64,000 bases of DNA from Populus alba (GCF_005239225.2 NC_133302.1:14603991-14667990), one strand, 5' to 3'; positions 13,801-24,913 are shown, numbered from the stretch's first letter. The notes: generated from the letters alone by a model not told the origin. Numbers and translations are program-made.

Positions 13801-14703
13801 TCAAAAACTTACGTAACAGGGGCCGATAAAATAGCCCTTAAAGAATCTCCAGACTCACTCGAAAAATGCTGAAACCTCCTTCCTTCCAAAAAATCCACAG
13901 CCATTTTCCACACCCATATCCTTTCCACCAGCACAGACCCCCCCGTCCCCTGCAAATACTGCGAATAATACATCTCCCCATCTGCCTCCGCGATCGTCAC
14001 CGCATTATTCCCTGTTTGCCCCAAGCCGCCGCCACCACCAATTCCATCTTTCACCATTTCCCCACTAATCCCTAAACAAGCCAGAACAAATAACACCAAT
14101 AAAGAAGACGGAAATAAAGAAGCTTTGAAAAAAAAAAAAGATTTTCTTTCCACTTACCGAAAAGAAGAAAAGATGCTTGGGCTTTTGCATTTCCATTTCC
14201 CAATTTTGTCCAAATGAACACTATTACTAGCATTACTATAATAGTTCCACTTACAATTATTGTTGTTACAGTTAGTGTTTTTGCTGTTACAGATCAATAG
14301 CAGCAACAAGCACATCAAACTCCATTCTCATGATCACCATCACCACCGTCTACGTCATCAACCTCCTCCTCATCGTCCTCCTCATCATCTTCATCATCCT
14401 CACCGTCGGTATCATCTCCACTAGTTCCCTGCGGTTCACGCTGATAAACATTCCTCGGGAAAATCCTGGTGGTGGTTGGTGGTGAGAGGGAAAGTAACGG
14501 TCGGAGCCGGCGGTGGAAGTGGCGGTTGCAGTAGTGGTTGAGGAGAAGAGCTTGTTGTCATCGATAAAACGGTGAGTTCCCGAGTTTTTGGGATCCGACA
14601 CGGCGTTGCTGCTGTTGTTGCGGAGGCGGTCCGGTGCAATTGAATCGTAATGGATCGTCTTGGAAGAGTAGTTGTGAATTTATTCCGTTTTGTGGAGCAC
14701 AAA
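10876..14703 (-). pseudogene. PUB62/63-type U-box protein gene, split and frameshifted
   Basis: U-box proteins are E3 ubiquitin ligases. Pieces run from high to low coordinates. The N-terminal part (14703-about 14300) has FIDDNKLFSS and a long Asp/Glu stretch (DDTDGEDDEDDEEDDEEE), with reading-frame switches between them. An exon ending at 13813 has NAVTIAEADGEMYYSQYLQG and SGDSLRAILSAPVT. The exon 13606-13525 gives GALMDDAMILPCGHSFGAGG then MQHVIRM, the U-box core, and splicing the two in phase yields PVTGALMDD. Later exons are 12271-12180 (LRYAVQAF..RERFDQ), 11781-11697 (DKGGYGDSGVMDPQPR.., then RGVQFPFAVTDR), 11602-about 11530 (GNKRTPP..GREAV) and 11029-10876 (LLVKTLE.., ISTKIGHPNWL). The exon carrying the second half of the U-box (expected 12.3-13.5 kb) was not found. 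At least five small indels break the frame, several in homopolymers. Family assignment is from remembered motifs, so pseudogene versus sequencing error is open. Confidence 0.75.
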
Positions 14704-15229
14704 AACTAAAGATATTTCCTCTGATTGACATTTCTCTTTGTTTTTTCTATTTGATTTAAATGACGAAATCAAACCCTAATTTGAAGGAATTTGGGGGTTT
14801 GTTTCCATACGAGAGAGAGAGAGTGAATTAAGACAATAGATCATCGATGATTTACAGACAAGGGTTCAGGAAAAAAAAATCTAATTCCAAACACAGATAG
14901 GCACAGATACGCTGTCGTTTCACGGAATGAGAAAAACGTGACGTCTTCAAGATACCGTGTGTGGACCCCAAACTGCCACATGAGTAATTTGAAAGCGAAG
15001 GGTAAGCTAACTAAGCAGCAGCCTCAGTACGAGTAACCGTAGAGGATTAGTTAATTGTGAAAGGAAGAATGAAAGGGAGAAGGAGCCAAGAAAGGAGAGA
15101 CGGAGTCAACGAGTATAGACTTTGACCTGTAGAAGAAGCTAGTTAAAAAGAGGAGAGGATGAAGAGGAAGAAGAAAAGCGGAAGGGAGCAGTGTCGTGCT
15201 GAAATAATTATCTGTAAAATCAATTGATT
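14704..15229. promoter_or_regulatory. Divergent (shared) promoter region
   Basis: The U-box gene (minus) and the membrane-protein gene (plus) start on either side of about 520 bp, so the region must hold both promoters. It contains ACGTGACGTC at 14936-14945, a bZIP-type TGACGTC/ACGT element, a GA run at 14811-14823 and purine-rich leader sequence near 15060-15190. No clear TATA box was picked out in either direction. Confidence 0.5.
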
Positions 15230-18086
15230 ATGAGTAATCAGAGGGTAATGAATCTTCTTCTTCTTCTTCTTCTTCGTGGGTTGATGATGAGTTTCATAAT
15301 GGGAAAAGGATGCGATGGTTGGGTTTTTGAATTACCTCGGAAATTTAATGACAAAAAGAATCTCCAGAGGTGATAACTCCCATTTCCCTCCCTCTCTTTT
15401 TTTTTAGAATTTTAATAATATGTAGATTTTTATTTTATTTTTGTTGCAGAGCTCTCCGATTCCTGCACCATTTCAATATTACATGGAAACGAAGGAGAGG
15501 TGTTCCGATCCGATAGATAAAAGGGGATGTCGGGACTCCACTAATAACCTCACTGCTTGCCTTCTTTCGTCAAGTACCTGTGAGTACTCTTCTACTGCTA
15601 ATCTCGACTCTCTCTCTCTCTCGTTTTTCTTTTCTTTTTGTTTAGATTTTATTGCCCTAATATCTCAATATTGATTTTGTTCAGTTAATTTTTGTTCAAA
15701 TAAATAGATTTGAAATAGTTAGAACTACGATCTTGGTTCTCAAACTTGAAGGTGTTCTTCTTCATGTTTCATCTCTCAACTGTTCCCCCTGAGAAGATGC
15801 AGCTGCTTCATCTAGTTTCTCTAACTTAGGTCTTGCTGATTTATTTGTTTTCTATGAAAACATTCTTGTGATCTCGTCCAAAGTTCAATTTGATCACTTT
15901 CTCATCCACCTGATAAATAGTTTTTGAGTTCGATGAAACCAACCTTAAAGTTCTAAAAATGTTCTTGTAATACCTTTACAGTTCTAATTTCATATTCTGC
16001 TACAGTATGTTAATCAACTAGTAGAACATTTTCAGCAAGCTATGTAAATCTAGTCCTTTTGTTTGCATGGGATAGCAACATATGCCATTCCTTCTTTGCT
16101 TGTTGAAGATCATCTTAATGTCTCAACTAATCATCACTTTACAGTTCTAATTTCATATTTTTACCACAGTATGTTAATCAAACTAGTAGAACATTTTTCA
16201 GCAAGTTATGTAAATCTAGTCCTTTTGTTTGCATGGGATAGCAACTTATTGCCATTCCTTCTTTGCTTGTTGAAGATCATCTTAATGTCATAAAACCGAT
16301 AAGGTCAGGAAATCACCTGGTTTTACAATCATTATTTTTTCCAAAAGTATTTGGATACATGCTGCATTTATAACTTGTCCTGCAACATTGTCTGCACTAC
16401 CATTTTGAAGAGTGAATGATAATTCCCAACAGAGAGAGCATCGGGAGCTTATTTTTGCTAATCATGATGGAAATAACATTGTAATGCTAAAATTAGTTAG
16501 AAATAATCATACATGCCAGACAAAATTCATTTTACTGCCCCATCTTCCCCCATAAGGGTTTTGTAATTTTCCTTCTTGCATTGACTTAATCTGGGCTTTA
16601 CCTTCAAGCTTGCCTGCTTTAACCATATTGTACTTTTCTTAATTGAACTGATTTGTGCTTGACTTGACAGAATATGGATTTAGTTTGACTATTGAATCTC
16701 TTGGGAAATGGTTTTCTTTTTATTATGGAGATTGTTTTCAGTTAAATAGAAACATTTTGGAATGAACAAATGAAACATTGGATTATCTTATTTGTGATGT
16801 TTTGATGACTCATGATATACCTATTGTTGTCTAAACCCCAGTCACTTTGGATCCATTCTTCTACCGAATTTGAAGAACTATCACTCCAAGATTCCTATTA
16901 TTCTGGATGTTCTGCTTCCTAATGTCAGATAAACCATCACTTCTTCCCTTTCGTATGCCTTTGACTGTGCAATGTTCTGTTTTGAATGGAAAAAAACATC
17001 AATCCAATCTGTAAAAAGCTTTTCTCACTACTTGCTAAAGCAAAACATGGCAATTTTTGCTAATGATCATGACGTCATGTTTGTATTGATAAAACTAGAG
17101 ACAAGACTCTTAGCACAAGGCTGCAATTCTTTCATTGCAAATCTCATGTCCACTTTAGATTTATGATGCATTGGATTGGGTTTTTCATCTTTACTGATCA
17201 TTCCTCATGCCTTACTGAATTTACAGTGAAGTGCTCTCTATTTTTCCTATGTAGCATCCAGGGAAACTGTTTCTTCTTGTCCAGAATGATGGAGAGGGCA
17301 TCTTGAAAGTGAATCTTACCAATCACAGATATTAAGGTTACTTTCCCAGAGATACAACTATCCAAACACGATGCCATAAAGGTTCAGCTCGTTTAATTTC
17401 TAGCATTTATGCTTTACAGAAGTGGGACATGTCTTGGTGGGAATACATTGGGAGTCTTGTTTGACAACTGATATAATGGGGGGTTGGGTTATAGAGTTGG
17501 AAACAAAGAACCGGTTTTAACTTGCAGAAATACTGATTCATGCATAAATAACCCTTGTAGAATCAATTGAGCATCTCCTACATATTGATCTTTGGTCTCT
17601 ATCTTTTATTTGATAAGTCCTATTGCATTCTTTGTTCAGATTGATGTCTTAGAAAATGTTGAAGGAAGTCCGTCCATCATATTAAACACAGTAAATGGTT
17701 CGTGCACAATTGAAATGGGATCAAAGAAACTAAAAGTCAAATATGAGCCGTTCTTTGGTCTTGGCACCTATTTATCCCCCAAATACGGAGCCTACTTGTT
17801 TTTGATAGCTTTGATATCTGGAGGGGCATGTGCCTGCTGCTGGTTTCTAAAAAGCTCGCATGTTGATGGAGTCCCATATCAGGAACTTGAAATGGAGCGG
17901 CCAGACTCCCATTCAGCTAATAATATGGAAACAACTGAAGGGTGGGATGAAGGGTGGGATGATGACTGGGATGAAATAAAGGAGGTGAAACAGCCAAATG
18001 GACATCAAACAGCAAATGTTTTATCAGATGTCATCGCTTCCAGGAACTCTGATGCAGAAGAAGGGCGCAAAGATTGGGAAGATTAG
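15230..18086 (+). CDS. Single-pass (type I) plant membrane protein, DUF7356-like, four recognised exons with one frameshift
   Basis: Exon 1 (15230-15369) starts MSNQRVMNLLLLLLLL, a signal-peptide-like hydrophobic stretch encoded by a CTT microsatellite, then GWVFELPRKF. Exon 2 (15452 to 15573 or 15579) joins in phase through AG|C to give SSPIPAPFQYYMETKERC and three more Cys residues. Exon 3 (17255-17381) reads HPGKLFLLVQNDGEGILKVN then, after a one-base shift near 17327, TDIKVTFPEIQLSKHDAIK. Exon 4 (17640-18086) joins in phase 0. It has a membrane segment (YGAYLFLIALISGGACACCW) and an acidic cytosolic tail with GWDEGWDDDWDE. The layout predicts a secretory-pathway or plasma-membrane protein with a short Cys-bearing ectodomain. 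The exon 2-3 junction is not in phase as read, so another indel or a missed exon is likely. The family name is from memory and the molecular function is unknown. Exon 4 is intact, so the gene may be functional if the indels are errors. Confidence 0.7.
15979..16290 (+). repeat. Intronic tandem duplication of about 160 bp
   Basis: ACAGTTCTAATTTCATATT starts a unit at about 15979 and again at 16141. Both run through GTATGTTAATCAA, TCAGCAAG, TTTGTTTGCATGGGATAGCA and GTTGAAGATCATCTTAATGT. The copies differ by scattered substitutions and small indels, so the duplication is not brand new. Confidence 0.85.
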
Positions 18087-18604
18087 GGAAATAATACAGG
18101 TATAGCTTTTCCATTGTCCATGAAAATGGAAAAAAGAAACACGACAGAGATATTACATGTAGAAAAGTCAGGAAGTCAAGATTTAGTGTTCAAGATAAGT
18201 GCTTGAGTTAATGTGGAAGCAGATTGAAATTAGATAAATAAAAACAGTTTTGGTACATGAAACGAATTTGTTGATAATTTATTTTAATCCACTAGGGAAT
18301 ATATTTATTTGTTCAGAAAATACGTTTATGAAGAGAAAATTCTCTTTATTTTTCTTATTTCTGGCTTTTTTAATTATTGTAATTGCTTTTTAAATGGAGG
18401 GTTGGTTGTATTAAATGTTTAGTTTGTATTAATCAAGATAAAATAAATTAGCTAATCATGTAAAGAAAAAATAATTTATTTTAAATAACATATCCTTAAA
18501 AGAAATATTCGGATCCAACTTTAACAGATGGTCTTTTCTCATTAGTCGTATCAGCTTGAATCAACAATTGCTTTTTCAAGAGTTAGAAACACTTAAATGA
18601 TAAT

Positions 18605-18795
18605 AGGGCGTGTTTGATTATTGTTATTATTTTTTAAAATATTTTTTATGTTAAAATATATTAAAATAATACTTTTTTAAAATTATTTTTGAAATTAGTG
18701 TATTAAAACAATTCAAAAATTAATTTTAATAAAATATATAAAAAAAACATGAATACAATTATTTTTTTTAAACGCTTTCATAATCCAAGTTGTTT
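18605..18795. repeat. MITE-like element
   Basis: Begins GGGCGTGTTTGATTATTG and ends near ACGCTTTCATAATCCAAG. The core TTAAAATATATTAAAATAAT plus a TGTATTAAAACAATTCAAAA block matches the dispersed AT-rich family. No coding sequence. Confidence 0.45.
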
Positions 18796-19189
18796 TTATA
18801 AAAAAAACATATAATCCATGCATTTCTCTTTCGAGTGTATTCGGATGGTATTGTTTTCAAACTTACAAAAATTATTATAAAATCTGAGATTTCATATTAA
18901 ATTTAACATTTTAAATTTTCAGCACATATAATTAAACTCACATTTTAAGACTGATAATTTTTTTTTAAGAAAATAATTTCATGGAAAATATTTTTCCTCT
19001 ATTTTTCAATGTAAAATAAACACTCCTAAATAGTATTAATTTGAATAAACATATTTCAATATCATGAAAAGGGAGAAAATGTTTTAACCTCGTGGAGAAG
19101 GGTAAAATGTTTTTCTTGACACTACAACTTATAATATTCACCAAAGACTACCACCACCACTCATCACAACCACCATCCATCATAATAAC
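18796..19189. other. AT-rich spacer
   Basis: No gene or RNA recognised. It contains short GGAAAATATTTTTCC-type stretches similar in flavour to the element at 104-1098, but no defined ends. Confidence 0.4.
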
Positions 19190-19764
19190 CTATTTTTTAC
19201 CCTTAATTTTTTTTTATTTAATTTTATATTCATGATATATATAAAAGAGTTTAGGGAGTGAAATAAAAAGAAAATGAGGACAAGGGGCTAAGGTGATTAT
19301 GAATTAAAAAAATAATTAAAAGAGATCATACACATTAAATTAAAAAAAGAAAATTTTATTAATTAGAAACATGTAATCAAGTAGAAAATAATTTAATTGA
19401 CTAACATTATTTTTTTAGTTTTTTCCTGTTTTGTGGAGGGTTTCAGCAAATATAGTTAGGAGACACATACAAATATTGAGAGGGGACTCTTGCAAAATAA
19501 TACCTAGCTAGCAAAAAAAAAAACATCAGTCCCCTGAATCTCCTACTGTTCAGCCTCCCGCACCTGTTGCCACCATCGGATTCTTACCACAACCGCCAAC
19601 CACCCACTCTAATAGATTGTCTCTCGTCAGCACTAGTAGCAGCGGCATTCACAGCAGCTCCACCAACCCAAAACATTGGCAAAAAAAATAGCGGCAGTCG
19701 AGAAAAAAAACATCAGCAGCATTGTTCTTCGAAGACATCGATCTCCCACCGTAAAAGATGTTGA
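19190..19764. repeat. Dispersed repeat copy A, left part (related to 35570-36350)
   Basis: Shares a long ordered series of phrases with 35570-36230: GATATATATA..GAGTTTAGGGAGT, AAAAGAGATCATACACAT, GACACA.ACAAA.ATTGAGAG, TACCTAGCTA, and CAGCA..TTGAGAAAAAAA-type stretches. The right end of this copy (MTGTACCTCC..TCTAGCATGTTC region) lies at about 21710-21805, so it is interrupted by about 1.9 kb of other DNA. A 65-codon frame here (19567-19764) is not coding. Confidence 0.6.
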
Positions 19765-20090
19765 TATACATTACCAGTATATGAAGAAAGCATGAGAAGA
19801 GGAGTATATTGGGTTTCAAATATCACACAAACATGCATATAGTAGCAACTATGAAACAAAATTATCTGAGAGTTTCTAGAATTTTGTTAGATAAATCCAG
19901 AGTTATTTAGAGATTTATTATCTGAAAATTTAATCTTTTTTGGCTTTAAATAATTTCTTAAAGACTGGGTTGTTACAAACTATAAGTTGTCTAGTTATCC
20001 GGTCTCCAATGATAATCCACACGAACTACCCATAAAAAATCTTTTAAATTCCAATTTTAAAGAGAATAATTGTTATGCCTTTAGTGTTAG

Positions 20091-20301
20091 AGGGTGTTTG
20101 GGAGTGTGGTAGCGGTTGCTTTTCAAATAGCTTTTCGTGCCGAAAAGCATGCTAATAATGTTTTTTCATTTTTTAAAAATCATTTTTGACATTAGCACAT
20201 CAAAACGATCCAAAAAGTACAAACCGCACTCAATTTTAGCAAAAAAAAAAAATTGAATTTTTTCGAAAAGCCGGTTTGGCCGCAATGCCAAACGGTCACT
20301 T
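20091..20301. mobile_element. PIF/Harbinger-like MITE
   Basis: Imperfect terminal inverted repeats of about 35 bp: the left end GAGGGTGTTTGGGAGTGTGG continues to GGTTGCTTTTCAAA. The right end, reverse-complemented, reads GTGACCGTTTGG..CGGCTTTTCGAAA. The element is flanked on both sides by TTA, the 3-bp target expected of PIF/Harbinger MITEs. No coding capacity. Confidence 0.6.
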
Positions 20302-21609
20302 AGCTCTAATATTGTCTTTACATAATTTTTCTATCTAATAGACAATCACCCTCCAAATAAGATAAGAGAAATAGGTTATTATTTATAGAAAAATCTGAAA
20401 AATCCTATAAATTAGCAAAATATCAATTTTTCTCCAGAATAATAGTTATATATTAATTCAGGATAATTTTAGAAATTAACTCAATCATGTCTTTGTTTTT
20501 TTAGGTCTAGAAAAATAATCCTTGTATTAATTTATATTTTATTCCTTAACTCCTAAAATATATTTTTAATTAAGTCATACTTAATTAAATCATCTCAGTT
20601 TAATTTTTTTATTAATAGTTTTTAATGTATGTGACCCATCAGGTTCCTAATATGTTGGCCCAAATATAAATTATAATTCTAAGTAAATAAATTAAATAAT
20701 TTAATTTATTATCATTTCAACAATTGATTAATTTATATCTGAAGATCAGGTGCATCATTTAGCAACGTGTCATGATCCTTTGAATATTAGAAAAGTCATT
20801 AATGGTTTCACTTAACCTTTCAGTGATCAGTTTCTTAATGTAATTAATATTCTTTCATCAATAATGTTTCGATTTAATATTAAAGCATGAACTATGTCTA
20901 TCATGCTAAATTATGTTTATTATTTACATAATAGTCATTGATCGTTTGAATAAGATTTGAAACTCTTTTTAAATCTCATTCTACATTGGCCAAAGATTTC
21001 TCTGTCAATACTATTTGAGAATAGATAGACATTTTTTTCTAATTCATCTAGAGTGATGAATCATCTCTTGATCACTCAAGTACCTTTATATAGTTCATGG
21101 TATACTCAATGTTTGCCTTTTCGTTATCTCGATTCAGACAGCATGGAACAGAATCAAAGTATGTCATTCTTTATATAAGATGATATAGTGATCTCAAGTC
21201 TAAGAATCACTTACACAACCATCACATGAGCCATAGATATAGGTGATTTCTCTATATGAAATTCTTATGTGGGTCAGTTCAGTGTACATTTCTTATAACA
21301 AACACCTACATATTAGTTCTAGGTATCCATTATACCCTAGTTTATGAGAAAAATTGCTTTCTTTTATAAAAAAAAAGAACGTAATATGTATCAGTCTTTA
21401 CAGCTCTAATAAATATTAAATATTTAAGAGAGAGCATCAACCATGAACATTTTTAGAAACAATACTTTGATGCAATAAGAATCACACAAGTATAATAACT
21501 TTATAATTCCCTTTTGCAAAGCATTTTGTCTCATGGACTTTATCTTTACTCTAGATTCATTAATCTAATATTATATGAATGTTTAAAGATAAATTAAGCC
21601 TTTATTAAT

Positions 21610-21634
21610 AATATATATATATATATATATATAT
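21610..21634. repeat. (AT)n microsatellite
   Basis: Uninterrupted AT dinucleotide run. Confidence 0.95.
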
Positions 21635-21700
21635 GAATATAATAATATCATGTGTAACCAACCAATTGGCTACAAGGCATATTAAACTAACATAGTAGCC

Positions 21701-21815
21701 TACATAACTATCTATGTACCTCCTTAACCCCATTTGGTGTGTGTCAGAAAATGTTCGCAGTCCAACTTGATCACCCCACGCGCCTCTAGCATGTTCTGTC
21801 ACTATTGTATTTTGT
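21701..21815. repeat. Dispersed repeat copy A, right part
   Basis: TACCTCC.TAAC..., GT.GTGTCA, TCGCAGTCCAACTT, TCACCC and CTCTAGCA..TGTCACTAT match 36256-36350 in order, which is the continuation of copy B. Confidence 0.55.
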
Positions 21816-21947
21816 TTCTAGTAGTTCTAATGTTTTTCATATGTTTTGGAGCTACTTTGCATTTTATTTTTTTTAATGAAGTGTGTTTTTAAGGTCTAAC
21901 TATTGTTCTAAAATTAATATATGTTTATGTGAAAGCAAAATTTTATA

Positions 21948-21952
21948 AAAAT
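21948..21952. repeat. Target-site duplication AAAAT (left)
   Basis: AAAAT abuts the TG of the LTR and recurs exactly at 32795-32799 beyond the CA of the other LTR. A 5-bp duplication is standard for LTR retrotransposon integration. Confidence 0.9.
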
Positions 21953-22556
21953 TGTCGCACGTGTGCGGCGTCGCGGCGAAAAAATATATGGTTGTTCCAT
22001 TTTCTTATCTACAATGTAAATCTATCTATATCTATTTGGTAAATATGGGGAGACAAGAAAACATTGTCTTTGATCGGTGAAAAATGGAATGGGAGTCGCC
22101 ACCTAGTATTTTGGTCACTAGGAACCCTAACTGGTCTCAGAGATCGGGTACGGGGACTGGTTGCGTAAAGGGAAGGTATCAGCACCCCAAATACGCCTTA
22201 CCTAAGGTAAGCTGCATTGTTTGATTGTCTGATAAAAACTAAGGTGTTATTGTACTTCTAGTCGTTGGTCTGTCTATGGTTCAAGAAAAATCCTCCTCAG
22301 TAAGAAAGTCTTTTATCTTATCGGGTAAAATCCTAACCGTTCAAACGTCTATACCAAAAAAATATTTAGGAATACGTTTTACGTATAAATTCGTAATCCC
22401 AATTAAAAGGAAAACAAAAAGATTTTTTTTAGAATTTTTTGAAATATTGGCCTAGTTCTCATGGCTTAAATAAACTGGTTATCAAAGCCAAAATGCATGC
22501 TAATACATATATTGTTTTGAAAATTTCCTTTGTTGTGTGAAAATATGAGGATATAA

Positions 22557-22575
22557 TATTTATATATATATATAT
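22557..22575. repeat. (TA)n microsatellite within LTR 1
   Basis: Short TA run, repeated at the matching place in LTR 2 (about 30441). Confidence 0.85.
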
Positions 22576-23204
22576 TGGAGAGACTAGGCCGTATTTTAAA
22601 ACAAAAAAACATTTTTTTTGGAAAATATTATTTTTTTATATGTTTTAACAAAAAATCGGGTATTTTAATACTGGGTTTGTATTCTTACGGTATAAAAATA
22701 CAAACCAATATTATTCCACCCTAAAAAACAAAATGCAGTAAAAATCAACAATATTTTTAAGGACTTTTGGAAATTTTTTGAAAGCAAAAACATTTTTTAT
22801 TTCGAAAAATCTTTGATGTTTTGACGAAAACCAGGTATTTTAATACCGGATTTGTATCTTTACAGTATAAAAATACAAAACCAGTATTGATCAAAAATAC
22901 AGTAACAAAATTGTGAAAATCACATATTTTCAAAATAATTTTTTTTTTTGAAGAATTTTTTTTTTTAATAAAAAAAAGTTTTTAAGTTGGATCCCGTTCG
23001 GCCCATATGGCTGGGCTTGACCCAGCAGGCCTAACCACTGGCCCAAGCCAGTGTCCTGGGTGGAAGCTCACGCGTGCATCCTTAATATCATATACAAATG
23101 GTATTTTTCAAGTGAATTAAAATTCACTTTGAACAGTTAAAAAATGCAAAACGAAAAACCACGCACATTAACATGCAAAAGAAGACACACATAGTAACAT
23201 ATGG

Positions 23205-23240
23205 TACTGTTCAAGTGAATTATAATTCACTTGAACAGTA
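23205..23240. repeat. Perfect 36-bp palindrome in LTR 1
   Basis: TACTGTTCAAGTGAATTA and its exact reverse complement meet without a spacer. A second, 42-bp palindrome with one mismatched pair lies at 23250-23291, and a weaker relative lies near 23107. All are downstream of the predicted transcription start on the sense strand, so they would be present in the RNA leader and tail. Confidence 0.95.
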
Positions 23241-23867
23241 ACATTTGCATTTCACTGTTCAAGTGAATTATAATTCACTTGCACAGTGAAAATGCTAAAG
23301 GAAATCACCTTCACAGAGACGCAAAACGCTTACCTGGACGTGGAACCGAAAGGAGCGAAGACGATGCCGAACACTCACAGTGATGCTGGTGGCGGTGGAG
23401 AGGAAACCAATGAGGGCTCACGGTGGTTCTGGCAGTGGCTGGTTTGGCGGTGGCGTTGCTGCAGCTCCTCTTCCTCTTCCTTGCTGTTTTGGCGCTGTTC
23501 TTCTCTTTATTTCCTTTGCTCCCTCTGTCAACAATGTTCTTCCCTCTCTGCAGCTGCTTCGTGGAGGTGCTGGTGGTGGCGATGCGGTTGGTCAAACGTC
23601 CGTGTTGATGGTGCTGCAGCGGAGGTTGGTGGCTCCAAACGACGGTTCTCAACGGTCCGGTGACTTCTCGGGTCGTGCTCGGTCTTGGTTTTCTCTAAGC
23701 TCTCCCACGGTTTCTGTAATCTTCCCCTCCCCCTGGTTCTGTTTCTTTGAGTTTTAAGTATTTATTCCTTTAGTTCAACGGTTTCTCTCTCCTTCAGTTT
23801 CTTTCTCTCTTTTGGTCTCGGTTTTTTTTCCTTCTTTTCTCCTCCCGTGCTTCAAGTCTCTCCACTT

Positions 23868-23876
23868 CTTTTATAG
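23868..23876 (-). promoter_or_regulatory. TATA box of LTR 1
   Basis: CTATAAAAG on the minus strand, in a GC-rich surround, about 1.04 kb into the LTR in the sense direction. It sets U3 to about 24913-23840 and R/U5 to the rest. The same box is in LTR 2. Confidence 0.65.
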
Positions 23877-24286
23877 GCGGGCAAAGGAGCGGGGCTGCAT
23901 GGGCAGCGTGGGGAGCAGAACAAGGTGGGTTGAGCTGGGCAACGTGGGGGGCAGCGCCGGTCGGCTGGTCGGTGAGCGTGGTCGATCATGGCGTGGCCCT
24001 CCTGGCTTCGCGTCGTCCGAGGTGCATGGGCTTGGTATGTCAGCGCACGCGAGGAGAGAGGGGCACCGACTGATTAAACAAAGGTTTCGTCCATGCTGCT
24101 GCACGTTCGGGGAGGAAGAAGAAAGGGGAACAGTGCCGTTCAAAACGGCACCGTTCGGTCTTTCTTTTTTCTTTTTTTTTTATGTATGAAACGGCGTCGT
24201 TTCGGAGAAAACGCGCCGTTTCATTTAAAAATGGCGCCAGAACGCGCCCAATTTCGAATTTAGCCCTCAATCATCTTTGTTCATTT

Positions 24287-24685
24287 CAATTGAGTCCCTG
24301 CCAATTTCGGTCCTCGCCCCCATAGTTGGCCGCGTTTTTAACCTTGGTCCTTGGCCTCTGATTTATGCAATTAAGCCCTCAATTGATCAATAAACTTCCA
24401 ATTTCTTCAATTACGCCCCTGAATCAATTCAAAACAGCCCCCTATATTGACCCGCTTTTTTCAAATTGGTCCCTGGTTTCGGATTTTCACAATTAAACCC
24501 CTAATTGGCCATTAAACTTCAATATTTATGCAATTAAGCCCCTGATTTGACCCAAAAAATTCCTAAAAAATATATTTTGGCCCCAGAACTTAAATTTCTT
24601 CTAATTAAAGCCCAAATTGACTTAAAATCGATTTTTCTTGCAATCAAATCCTCTATAAATTCAAATAAAAATCCAATTAAGTCCA
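24287..24685 (-). repeat. Reiterated CAATTAAGCCCCT-type boxes in U3
   Basis: CAATT(A/G)(A/C)(G/A)YCCCT-like boxes recur at about 24287, 24368, 24408, 24490, 24531, 24602 and 24673 (sense form AGGGGCTTAATTG). All are upstream of the TATA box on the sense strand, as expected for an enhancer-like repeat. The function is inference. Confidence 0.55.
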
Positions 24686-24913
24686 TAAACATCCAAATTT
24701 GGGCTTTTCTCCTCCAAAAATTCAAATTTTCCTTCTCAACGAGGCTCTCATCCTTCAAGAATATATTGTCAAAAATCCATCTTTGTATTTTTTAACCTCC
24801 TTGACCGATTTTTCTGACAATTTGCTGAGCGCTTCTGCCTCCTGTTATTTTTCTAACCTCCTTCGGCTATTTATTTTATTTCAATTATGGGGACCCAAAA
24901 ATGGGTTACAACA

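Larger units (their letters stand above)
19765..21700. mobile_element. Inserted DNA splitting repeat copy A, possible solo LTR
   Basis: Present between the two halves of repeat A but absent from copy B near 36230. It is AT-rich, non-coding and has the look of retrotransposon LTR sequence (GTGACCCATCAGGTTCCTAATATGTTGG-type phrase from 20629). It carries a further nested MITE at 20091-20301. Precise ends and a target duplication were not resolved. Confidence 0.4.
21953..24913 (-). repeat. LTR 1 (3' LTR of the element)
   Basis: A 2961-bp direct repeat of 29838-32794, with plus-strand ends TGTCGCACG and TTACAACA. Includes the TATA box, palindromes and U3 boxes listed separately. The 125-, 113- and 90-codon frames inside are accidental: the same frames recur in the other LTR and shift with homopolymer changes. 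Confidence 0.97.

Noticed and set aside
23286..24270. Several 76- to 125-codon open frames on both strands of LTR 1 (and their twins at 31163-32206)
   Set aside because: They lie in LTR sequence, overlap each other on both strands, are low-complexity (poly-Ser/Trp/Cys from GC-rich triplets) and change length between the two LTRs through homopolymer shifts.
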